64,000 nt of DNA from the NCBI GenBank assembly GCA_964459465.1, contig CAYWLR010000003.1, positions 62,001-126,000 of the forward strand. Reading direction: 5' to 3'. Shown here in pieces: positions 33,830-41,065 of the stretch; positions within the stretch are counted from its first letter, which is position 1, and each line of letters opens with the position of its first letter. A program made the position numbers and the translations under genes. The DNA is from CALAMC01 sp964459465 (GTDB lineage: Bacteria; Zixibacteria; MSB-5A5; GN15; PGXB01). The notes under the pieces are model-generated. The model did not search any database. It worked only from the letters and a program-made list of their open reading frames with translations, and was not told the origin of the DNA.

Positions 33830-36085
33830 TTATTCTTCCGGCTGTTTAATTCCCAAAGCCTTGATTCGCGACGCCAGCGTCGACGGCTTCATTTCCAGCA
33901 GGGCGGCGGCGCCCTTCCTGCCGTAAACCTTCCAGCCAGTTTTTTCAAGCGCCTCGATGATGCTATCTATCTCTATCTGACGCAACTTGTCGTGGGTAAG
34001 AACCTTGTCCGGCTTGCGGGATTGTGTACTGTCCTTTTGCAGCCGATTGTACATAATGTCTTTGTCGATGTTGGGAAAATCCAGACGAAGCGGCATATCG
34101 CGGGAGATAATTACCGCCCGGTCAATTATATTCTGAAGTTCGCGGACGTTGCCGGGCCACCAGTACTCCTGAAGCCGGCATATATTTTCTGGACTTAGTG
34201 GGGTTTCGGGAACACCGATGCGCCGGTAGGCGCGCTTGAGGTAATGTTCGGCAATAAGGGCTATGTCTTCGGGACGGTCTCTTAAAGGTGGAACTTCGAT
34301 CGGGAAGACACTCAAACGAAAATACAAATCCTGCCGGAAACGCCCGGTAATGATTTCCTGCTCAAGATGCCTGTTAGTCGAGGCGATTATGCGAACGTTG
34401 ACCCGGTTGGTCGTATCTTCGCCGACCCGCTCGAATTCGCCTTCCTGAAGAACTCGCAAGAGCTTGCTCTGAAGCTCCAGCGGGATTTCGCCGACTTCGT
34501 CCAGAAAGAGCGTCCCGCCGTCGGCCAGCTGGAAACGCCCCACCCGGTCACGAATGGCTCCGGTGAAAGCACCCTTGACATGCCCGAAAAACTCACTTTC
34601 AAACAACTCACGCGGGATAGAAGCGCAGTTGACCCGGATCATGGGATAGTCCCGGCGATGGCTCTGTTCATGAATGGCTCGTGCAATCAGCTCTTTGCCC
34701 GTCCCGGTTTCCCCTTGTATCAGGACCGAGGCATCCGTCCCGGCGACCAGTTTGATCCGGTCGAATATCGTCTTTAAAGCCTCCGATTGACCGATTATCC
34801 GCTCCAAATTTTGACCCTGCTTGATTTCCTCCTGGAGGTATATGTTTTCGGCCTGCAGACGATTCTTGAGCCGCTGCACTTCTTCAAGGGCACCGCGAAG
34901 GTTGTTTTCGGCCGCCTTGCGGTCAGAAATATCCAGAGCCGTGAAGGTGACACCCATGATCAAATCCTCCGGGTCCAAAGGTGCCGAACTAAGTAAAACA
35001 TCAATTATTGTGCCGTCCTTTTTCTTCCAGCGTGTTTCAACCGTGCCCATTCCTTTCCGGGAAATTTGTGCGTACTTATCTCGGCCAACCCGATCGTATT
35101 CTTCCTGAGTCGGGTACAGCATAATGGCATTTTGACCGATTAATTCTTCACGACTATAACCGGTCATTTCGCACAGGCGCCGGTTGGCGTCGATGATCGT
35201 ACGATTGGAAACGAGTCCAATCCCCACTGGGGCGGCTCTGAAAATACTGCTAATCCGGGCCTCCCGGTCCTGGAGGGCCTTCTCCGCAACCTTGCGGTCC
35301 GTTATATCCAGCATCGTGGCAATTACATGGGTCTCACTGTCTATTTTATCCATAACGGAAGTCGATATCAGAATCGTCCGGTCTTCACCGTCGGCCCGCC
35401 GAATAACCCATTCCTCGCGCAAGAGGTCATCTCCCAGCCGCATTTCGGACGTTCGCTTGATGGCCCGTTCCCGAATTTCCTCATCGGGATACATCGTCTG
35501 ATACCAACCCGATTCATTGATTTGCTCCATGGTGTAGCCGGTGATATCGGTCATCCGATCGTTCCACACCGTGAACCGGACGAACGGATAATCAGGAATA
35601 TTATGACAAACACACACACCCTCGGTGCCGCTCTTGATGACGGCCTTGCGAAAAGTACTTTCGTCTTTCAGTGCTATTTGCGTTTTTTTCCGTTTGGTAA
35701 TGTCACGGAGATGCTCGATAATCCTGATTAGCTTGCCTGAATTATCGAACAACGGATAGGCCCGGACATCGAACCAGATGTCCAATTCGTCAACGTACTT
35801 TTCGATATGCGAGGGCTTGCCGGTTCGGATAACTTCATGCGACGCGCAAACCTCGCAAGGGGTATCACGGCCAATCAATTCGTAACACTTTTTCCCGGCT
35901 ATTTCATCCCGGCCTTTATTCAGGAATTTATATCCGGCCAAATTATACTGAATAACCGTCCGATCAACGTCGAGAATACCCAGAATATCGGGAATGGCAT
36001 TGAACACCTGACAATAAAATCTGGCCAGTTCCCCGGCATTATCCGCGGCTGTCTCGGATAAAGCTGAATCGAAGCAATCTTCCAT
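33830..36085 (-). CDS. Sigma-54-dependent activator with three PAS domains
   Basis: A 751-residue NtrC-class enhancer-binding protein without a receiver domain. PAS domains occupy about 22-140 (with KCYELIG and CEVCASHE, a cysteine-rich loop), 143-270 and 272-395; a coiled coil (395-430) follows. The AAA+ domain (432-665) has GETGTGKE (Walker A), GAFTGA (sigma-54 contact), GGTLFLDEVGEI (Walker B) and the WWPGNVREL segment. A Fis-type HTH lies at about 700-745 (GWKVYGRKGAAALLEM then PSTLASRIKAL). It probably activates the divergent gene at 36426 through the sigma-54 promoter at 36339, with the palindrome at 36220 as candidate binding site. The signal sensed by the PAS domains is unknown; redox is possible given the cysteines. 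Confidence 0.93.
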   Translation of the reverse strand: MEDCFDSALSETAADNAGELARFYCQVFNAIPDILGILDVDRTVIQYNLAGYKFLNKGRDEIAGKKCYELIGRDTPCEVCASHEVIRTGKPSHIEKYVDELDIWFDVRAYPLFDNSGKLIRIIEHLRDITKRKKTQIALKDESTFRKAVIKSGTEGVCVCHNIPDYPFVRFTVWNDRMTDITGYTMEQINESGWYQTMYPDEEIRERAIKRTSEMRLGDDLLREEWVIRRADGEDRTILISTSVMDKIDSETHVIATMLDITDRKVAEKALQDREARISSIFRAAPVGIGLVSNRTIIDANRRLCEMTGYSREELIGQNAIMLYPTQEEYDRVGRDKYAQISRKGMGTVETRWKKKDGTIIDVLLSSAPLDPEDLIMGVTFTALDISDRKAAENNLRGALEEVQRLKNRLQAENIYLQEEIKQGQNLERIIGQSEALKTIFDRIKLVAGTDASVLIQGETGTGKELIARAIHEQSHRRDYPMIRVNCASIPRELFESEFFGHVKGAFTGAIRDRVGRFQLADGGTLFLDEVGEIPLELQSKLLRVLQEGEFERVGEDTTNRVNVRIIASTNRHLEQEIITGRFRQDLYFRLSVFPIEVPPLRDRPEDIALIAEHYLKRAYRRIGVPETPLSPENICRLQEYWWPGNVRELQNIIDRAVIISRDMPLRLDFPNIDKDIMYNRLQKDSTQSRKPDKVLTHDKLRQIEIDSIIEALEKTGWKVYGRKGAAALLEMKPSTLASRIKALGIKQPEE

Positions 36086-36219
36086 ATTATTTATAACCTT
36101 CTCTATCGTTCATCAAGGCGTGTCATTCAAATCCGCAATCCTGCAGAATAATCAAGATGCAAATCATACGGAAGCTTCTAACGGGAGTCGACGCCATGGT
36201 AAACGCTTTTAGAAATGTA

Positions 36220-36233
36220 CACGAAATTTCGTG
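36220..36233. promoter_or_regulatory. 14-bp perfect palindrome, candidate activator site
   Basis: CACGAAATTTCGTG is a perfect palindrome in the 340-bp divergent region. It lies about 106 bp upstream of the -24 element at 36339, the usual distance for an enhancer-binding-protein site, and 135 bp upstream of the activator's own start. The rest of 36086-36338 is AT-rich and shows nothing else I can name. Confidence 0.5.
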
Positions 36234-36338
36234 ATTATGCCATCAAAAAATTAAAAAAGCTTGCCGTGTCGATCCTGGCGAGACCCCTGGCTATTTTTAT
36301 TCCATAGGACGACAATAGGTTAAGTTTGTCGCATTATT

Positions 36339-36354
36339 CGGCACGGCCAATGCT
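36339..36354 (+). promoter_or_regulatory. Sigma-54 (-24/-12) promoter
   Basis: CGGCACGGCCAATGCT fits TGGCACG-N4-TTGCW at nine of eleven fixed positions. The essential GG and GC are spaced exactly (GG at 36340-36341, GC at 36352-36353). Predicted start of transcription is near 36365, about 60 nt before the gene at 36426. It lies divergent from a GAFTGA-containing activator. Confidence 0.7.
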
Positions 36355-36425
36355 TATCATAAATAACGTAGTTTCCATTATAATAAACGGGCCATAATTC
36401 TGGAGAATTGCAGGGCGGTGAAAAT

Positions 36426-36980
36426 ATGACCAGATTCCGGTTGACAAACCCAGACGATATGACCGAGGAAACCAAAAGGTTGATTGAATTGATTGATTCC
36501 AAGATGGGTATTACTCCGAATATGATAAAGGAAATGGCTATATCTCCGGCAATATTACGGGCATATTATTGCTTCCGGGAGGCCCTGTCCAAAGGGAAGC
36601 TCTGTGCCAAATTGCAGTCATTGATACCTATTACGATATCCGAAGTCAACGCCAATGGCTATTGCCTGTCGGCCGGGACGGCCCTGGCTCGGCTGGCTGG
36701 GTTTGAAGAGGGGGAAATCGAGTCTAGCCGTATGGCTTCCAACAGGGATGATAAAATAGCTGTTGCACTTGACTTTGCCCGCCGCGTGGCGCTTAACCGC
36801 GGGCGCGTGGACGACAACCAGATTGGGCTGTTACGCGCCACCGGCTATACTGATGAAGAAATTTTAGAGATAATCGGACATGTGATATTAAGCATTTTCG
36901 CCAATTATTTCACCGAGATATCGCAAACTCCGAACGGTTTTCCGCGCGTCAGACCGACAACCGTGCCGGAAACACCATAA
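36426..36980 (+). CDS. Carboxymuconolactone decarboxylase/AhpD-fold protein with altered active site
   Basis: A 184-residue all-helical CMD-family protein related to the peroxidase-linked (AhpD-like) group: PITISEVNANGYCLSAGTALARLAG corresponds to the family's N-x-C-x-Y-C-L-S-A-H segment. Here the first cysteine of the CxxC is replaced by Asn (NGYC), and the proton-relay His after LSA is Gly. The rest of the pattern (KIAVALDFARRVALNRGRV, GYTDEEILEIIGHVILSIFANYF) is well kept. The ATG at 36426 with GGGCGGTGA upstream is preferred to a TTG six codons earlier. With one cysteine and no His, classical AhpD disulfide chemistry looks unlikely. Controlled by a sigma-54 promoter, see 36339. Confidence 0.82.
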   Translation: MTRFRLTNPDDMTEETKRLIELIDSKMGITPNMIKEMAISPAILRAYYCFREALSKGKLCAKLQSLIPITISEVNANGYCLSAGTALARLAGFEEGEIESSRMASNRDDKIAVALDFARRVALNRGRVDDNQIGLLRATGYTDEEILEIIGHVILSIFANYFTEISQTPNGFPRVRPTTVPETP

Positions 36981-37113
36981 CGCCGGAAAACCGGGCGAAA
37001 ATGCCAAATTTGATTTGACCGCCGTTGACATGTAAAAAACAGGGGCTTTAATTACGTGCGACGGACAGCAGGCGGTCGAATCAAATAAAATTAGCGAATA
37101 ATAAATTGAACTA

Positions 37114-37141
37114 TTGACGGACTCCGGGTGTTGTATATATT
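37114..37141 (+). promoter_or_regulatory. Sigma-70-type promoter of the ArsC-like gene
   Basis: TTGACG (37114-37119), 16 bp, TATATT (37136-37141). The start near 37148 would give a leader of about 150 nt. A second, weaker TTGACA lies at 37025. These are the only signals I see in the first half of the 321-bp intergenic stretch 36981-37301. Confidence 0.5.
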
Positions 37142-37194
37142 GGGTCAACAATCGCACAACCTTTCGCGGCATAATTGCTAACGACTGTGTCTCA

Positions 37195-37214
37195 TGCAAG
37201 ATTATTTTCTTGCA
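37195..37214 (+). promoter_or_regulatory. Leader hairpin before the ArsC-like gene
   Basis: TGCAAGA, six-base loop TTATTT, TCTTGCA: a perfect 7-bp stem about 50 nt into the predicted leader and 88 nt before the start codon. No T-run follows, so it is not an intrinsic terminator. A protein operator is the alternative. Confidence 0.4.
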
Positions 37215-37301
37215 GGGGCGATGATTAAAACAGAGATGCTGATAAACCAAAGATAACGATGCTGGCAAACCGAAGAATTGTTAGTGGACAGGTGAATTCG
37301 A

Positions 37302-37739
37302 ATGGATTTTTACAGAGCAACGAGAGGCCTCATCAAGAAGGTCGACGTTTATTTGGATCCGGATGATTCCAATTCCAGGAATCACATCCAGTTTTTCGAA
37401 AGTCTCGACGTAGTCCTGAAGACTCACGACGTGAAAAACAGGCCGCTGGGCTCCGAGTCGATCAAGCGGCTGGTGTGCCATTATGACATAGCACACTTCC
37501 TGAATCCGAATCACAAATTATACAAAAAGCATAAATTGGATTCGGGCGAGCTCACTCGCGACGAAATCATTGGACTAATAGAGCAGGATAATCTCCTGTT
37601 CAAATTACCGATAATCGTCATCGGCCGCCTTTCAACCATCGGCTTCAATGAAAAGCGCATCCGCGAAATGCTTCTCGATACGCCGCGGGATATTCGAGCC
37701 GAAGAAGAAGCCCCGAAAGTAGTCAGCCCCGAGGCCTGA
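37302..37739 (+). CDS. ArsC/Spx-fold protein lacking the catalytic cysteine
   Basis: The 145-residue protein follows the ArsC/Spx (COG1393) pattern throughout: an N-terminal strand and turn VYLDPDDSNSRN, a RPLGSESIKRLV segment, HFLNPNHKLYKKHKLDSGELTRDEIIGLI, then FKLPIIVIGRLSTIGFNEKRIREML. The last corresponds to the family's RPIVV-G-x-x-x-GF-x-x-x-x-x-x-L end. In true arsenate reductases the turn reads NPxCSxSR; here it is DPDDSNSR, so Asp22 occupies the cysteine position. Reductase activity is therefore not expected. A regulatory or binding role as in Spx is possible, although Spx too usually keeps a Cys. It sits alone between a CMD-like gene and a sigma-54 activator. Confidence 0.7.
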   Translation: MDFYRATRGLIKKVDVYLDPDDSNSRNHIQFFESLDVVLKTHDVKNRPLGSESIKRLVCHYDIAHFLNPNHKLYKKHKLDSGELTRDEIIGLIEQDNLLFKLPIIVIGRLSTIGFNEKRIREMLLDTPRDIRAEEEAPKVVSPEA

Positions 37740-37763
37740 AACAGGCCGTTTATTCAGCAAGGT

Positions 37764-37805
37764 GGCCGGATGCAACCGTCCCCGGTAGCCTCCCGGCCGT
37801 TTTTT
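37764..37805 (+). terminator. Intrinsic terminator after the ArsC-like gene
   Basis: GGCCGG (37764-37769) pairs with CCGGCC (37793-37798), enclosing a 23-nt loop with further GC pairing, followed by GTTTTTT. It lies 25 nt after the stop codon. Confidence 0.65.
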
Positions 37806-38149
37806 GGCCTTGTGGCATTAATGTCAGTTTTTGTCACATGAATATTTGACCGTCATCACCCCGTCGGCCGTCGTTGCTGTCTTTTTTTACCAGATACAAC
37901 GGCTATCCCGAAACTGTCATATTATGGCCCCTTTTATAGGCCCATTCAATATCGACCGGTCAGTTCCTTTGCAACTATTTTCACAAATTAATCAGGTTGG
38001 CAGTAAAACATCTGAATCGGGAGAAACGCCCCGGCTTTTTATATTTTATTAAGAATCAGATAGTTATGGATGATCACTTGATTCCGGCAGGATTTTATCC
38101 CGGCTTTTTTCTGCATGGTCATAAAATCGGATAATAAAATATAAACATC
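37806..38149. other. Gene-free stretch
   Basis: Between the terminator and the promoter at 38150 the sequence is AT-rich, has no ORF with a ribosome site and coding-like composition, and no clear hairpin. The 73-codon plus-strand frame here lacks both. I see no feature. Confidence 0.4.
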
Positions 38150-38177
38150 TTGACCAAAATGAAATATATTCTATTAT
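38150..38177 (+). promoter_or_regulatory. Sigma-70-type promoter of the XylR_N/V4R activator gene
   Basis: TTGACC (38150-38155), 16 bp, TATTAT (38172-38177). The predicted start near 38184 falls in the centre of the long palindrome 38170-38201, so the -10 box and the start site are both inside that palindrome. Confidence 0.55.
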
Positions 38178-38201
38178 GAAATACTGGTATTTCATAATAG
38201 A
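38170..38201. promoter_or_regulatory. 32-bp perfect palindrome over promoter and leader
   Basis: Arms TCTATTATGAAATAC and GTATTTCATAATAGA are perfectly complementary over 15 bp around a TG centre. The palindrome covers the -10 box, the predicted transcription start and runs to within one base of the ribosome site (GAGGACGG); the gene starts at 38211. It is best read as an operator for a dimeric regulator, quite possibly autoregulation. Confidence 0.8.
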
Positions 38202-38210
38202 GGACGGAAA

Positions 38211-39827
38211 ATGAAAGCGTCGGATCTTGAATTAAACGAGATCGCCACCTTCAACGATGGCAATATCGATTTATATGGCCGCCGTCTGGTTCTTCATTCC
38301 GTTCATGCCTTCGGCCATTTTCGTAAAGATATTATCGACATGATGGGCCTTGAGCATTCCCGCCGTATATTCACCCGCTTCGGATATTTTTGGGGGCAGG
38401 CCAACGCTTCGGCCCTGCGTCGAATTTTCAAATGGGATAGTCTGGAGGAGCTGGTTCGGGCCGGTTTTCGCATGATAAACCTTGAGGGTTTGGCCCGGGT
38501 TGAAATAAAGCAACTGGCCTTCGGCGATGATTTTTACATGGAGCTGGAGTGGAGGGATTCGGGTGAAGCGGAAGAACACCTCATGGAAACCGGTTGGGCC
38601 CGGGAACCGGTGTGTTGGAAAATGATCGGCTATGCCAGCGGGTATATGTCGTTTATTATAAACAAGGGGATTTATTTTATCGAAAACAAATGCCAGGCCA
38701 AAGGCGATGTCTTCTGCACCGGCGTCGGGCGCGACATCACTTCCTGGGGTCAAGAAATCCGGGACCAGTTGAAATATTTCAACACCGAGGATATTCAGGG
38801 CATGGTCGATCGTCTGGCTTCGAGAATTGGCGAAAAAGACGACGAACAGGAAAAAAAGCGGGGACAATTGGATGTAGTCGACCGTTCATCCGGCCCGTTT
38901 TTCATGGAATATCGAAGCAAGGCCCTGCAACTGGTGATGCAGATGGCCGACCGCGTGGCGCGCTTTGATTCCTCCGTTCTTATCACCGGCGAAAGCGGAG
39001 TGGGCAAAGAAGTCCTGGCGCGTTATATACATAGACAATCCTCGCGTTCCGGCGGGCAGTTTGTTACCATCAATTGTGGCGCTCTTCCCGAAAGCCTTCT
39101 GGAAAGTGAGCTGTTCGGGCATAAAACCGGCTCATTCACCGGAGCGATACGTGACCGGGTCGGCCTGTTTGAGGAAGCCACCAAGGGAACCATTTTTCTC
39201 GATGAAATCGGCGACATTTCACAGGCCCTGCAATTGAAATTATTGCGGGTTCTTCAAGAAAAGGAAATCCTGCGAATCGGCGAAAACATTCCACGCAAAG
39301 TTGACGTGCGGGTCATCGCCGCCTCCAATAAAGATCTGGACAAGGCCGTTCAGGACGGCACCTTCCGCGATGATTTACTCTATCGTTTGAAAGTAATCGA
39401 AATAAATATTCCGCCCCTGCGAGAACGCAAAGAGGACATTCTACCCATGGCCCGGCATATTACGTCCAGGCTGGGCAAGCGTCTGGGCCTAAATAAATTG
39501 AAGCTCGATGCCAAATGTATTGACTTTCTTCAGTCTTATCCATGGCCCGGAAATGTGCGGGAACTTGAAAATGCCCTGGAGCGCGGGGCCGTTTTCAGCG
39601 ATGACGGTATCGTCCGCCCGGAACATCTCCCCGGTCGATTGATCCGCCATAAACATATTATTGATACCGGCGATGATTCTCCCGATAGAAGCCTGGCCGA
39701 TATGGAACGAGGACACATTATTGGTGTGCTTAAAAGGACATCATGGAACCGCACACGCGCCGCGCGCATACTGGGCATCAGCCCGTCGACTTTGTGGCGT
39801 AAAATGAAGGATTTTGAACTCAAATAA
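38211..39827 (+). CDS. XylR_N/V4R sigma-54 enhancer-binding activator
   Basis: A 538-residue activator of the XylR/DmpR type. Residues about 5-110 match XylR_N (LVLHSVHAFGHFRKDIIDMMG followed by a GYFWGQANA segment). Residues 120-185 match the V4R small-molecule domain, ending in a Cys-containing KCQAKGDVFCTGVGRD. A linker (190-225) follows, then the AAA+ domain with GESGVGKE (Walker A), GTIFLDEIGDI (Walker B) and YPWPGNVREL. The sigma-54 loop reads GSFTGA rather than GAFTGA. The Fis-type HTH at the C-terminus is TRAARILGISPSTLWRKMK. Relatives bind aromatic effectors directly on this N-terminal unit. The target promoter is not obvious; the radical SAM/kinase operon downstream is one candidate. 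Confidence 0.93.
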   Translation: MKASDLELNEIATFNDGNIDLYGRRLVLHSVHAFGHFRKDIIDMMGLEHSRRIFTRFGYFWGQANASALRRIFKWDSLEELVRAGFRMINLEGLARVEIKQLAFGDDFYMELEWRDSGEAEEHLMETGWAREPVCWKMIGYASGYMSFIINKGIYFIENKCQAKGDVFCTGVGRDITSWGQEIRDQLKYFNTEDIQGMVDRLASRIGEKDDEQEKKRGQLDVVDRSSGPFFMEYRSKALQLVMQMADRVARFDSSVLITGESGVGKEVLARYIHRQSSRSGGQFVTINCGALPESLLESELFGHKTGSFTGAIRDRVGLFEEATKGTIFLDEIGDISQALQLKLLRVLQEKEILRIGENIPRKVDVRVIAASNKDLDKAVQDGTFRDDLLYRLKVIEINIPPLRERKEDILPMARHITSRLGKRLGLNKLKLDAKCIDFLQSYPWPGNVRELENALERGAVFSDDGIVRPEHLPGRLIRHKHIIDTGDDSPDRSLADMERGHIIGVLKRTSWNRTRAARILGISPSTLWRKMKDFELK

Positions 39828-40107
39828 TTGCCGGAACAAAGTCTTTCGTTTTGACACATTCCTGTGGTCCGGGTAAGCCCCGGTGCCGGATTAAGGTCGC
39901 TCCCGTTCATTTCGGGCCCTCCAACCCGACCATTTAAATCTTACCGCGCCCGGTAATTCATTATGGTATCATGTCTTGCGCTTGCCGATAGCATTGTTCC
40001 GCAATTATCGGATTTGACCCGGCCCTTTTGGCATATCATTTGTCTGCAATAATAATATGGAGGATGATGAAAAAATTGTCGTTTTGGCCGGATAAAGAGG
40101 GAAATGC

Positions 40108-41064
40108 ATGTATGTCTATGGGCCGATAAATTCGATTCGCCTGGGTCGTACTCTTTATGTCAATGTCGTCCCCGGCAACGTTTGCTCATACAATTGCATT
40201 TATTGTCACCGGGGCGTCACTCCTCGGCAAGCTTCCGTTCGCGAAAGATATTATCCCGATGATGATATTCTGGCCGAGATTATCAACCGGGCGCTCCATA
40301 CCTCACCCCGGCATATATCCTTCATCGGCGAAGGAGAACCTACCCTATGTCGGGATTTGGGCCGGCTGGTCGCGCAAACCCGTCAGAGAACCCGGCTTCC
40401 TGTAGTCGTATGCACCAATGGCTCCCTTTTGTTCCGCAAAGACGTGCGTCAGGATCTGGCCGCGGCCGAAGTCGTGATTATCAAGATTGATGCCGGCGAA
40501 GAACCCGATTTTCTTAAAATCAACCGGCCGCTTAATCAGCTCGACTACCAGATGATTATCGGGGGCATGATTAAATTCCGCACGGAATTCGACGGACAGG
40601 TTTGGCTGGACGTTGTGTTTATCCAAAACGTCAATGATTCGCAATGCCACCTCGATGCCATCGCCGAAAAGATTGGGAATATTCGGCCGAGACGGGTTTA
40701 TGTTCGCACGCTGTGTTCACCGCCCGCCGAGCCGGATATTTATCCCGCTGAAAAATCGTTTCTTGAATCCGCCCTGGCCAGATTTGGCGATATCGCCCCG
40801 TCGTTCTTGTGGCAGGAAGCGAGCGTGGATGCCGAATCTTTTATCGACGCCCGTCAGGCGATCCTGGATGTCAGTCGCAAACACCCACTGGCCAAGGATC
40901 GCGCCCTGGAAGTGGAACGCGCTTTTGCAGCCCCGGGCATTATTGCCCAGCTTCTGGAAACCAGAGAACTGATCGAGGTTGAATACAATAATGTGAAGTA
41001 CTTGTCGCCGTCCGGCGCCCTCCACAATCAGGAAAGAAAGCTATCTCCGGAAGAAGGTTTATGA
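40108..41064 (+). CDS. Radical SAM protein (COG0731-like)
   Basis: The 318-residue protein has the radical SAM cysteine triad CSYNCIYC at residues 26-33, followed by the SAM-binding GEGEPTL (the GGEP-like motif), VVVCTNGSL and VIIKIDAGEE. The N-terminus MYVYGPINSIRLGRTLYVN and the partial TIM-barrel length match small radical SAM proteins of unknown substrate that occur beside signalling genes. A C-terminal winged-helix-like segment (RELIEVEYNNVKYLSP) may bind nucleic acid. It lies 1 nt before the histidine kinase gene and therefore heads the operon to 45969. Upstream 39828-40107 shows only a weak -24/-12-like sequence. Confidence 0.88.
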   Translation: MYVYGPINSIRLGRTLYVNVVPGNVCSYNCIYCHRGVTPRQASVRERYYPDDDILAEIINRALHTSPRHISFIGEGEPTLCRDLGRLVAQTRQRTRLPVVVCTNGSLLFRKDVRQDLAAAEVVIIKIDAGEEPDFLKINRPLNQLDYQMIIGGMIKFRTEFDGQVWLDVVFIQNVNDSQCHLDAIAEKIGNIRPRRVYVRTLCSPPAEPDIYPAEKSFLESALARFGDIAPSFLWQEASVDAESFIDARQAILDVSRKHPLAKDRALEVERAFAAPGIIAQLLETRELIEVEYNNVKYLSPSGALHNQERKLSPEEGL

Positions 41065-41065
41065 C

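Noticed and set aside
40029..40044. Sigma-54-like sequence upstream of the radical SAM operon (TGGCAT, N5, TTTGT)
   Set aside because: The near-invariant GC of the -12 element reads GT. A nearby TGGTAT...TTGC has spacing one base too long. Too weak to call.
40064..40129. 21-codon ORF starting in GGAGGATGATG before the radical SAM gene
   Set aside because: The ribosome-binding sequence is too close to the ATG, and the frame overlaps the radical SAM start in another frame. Probably chance.
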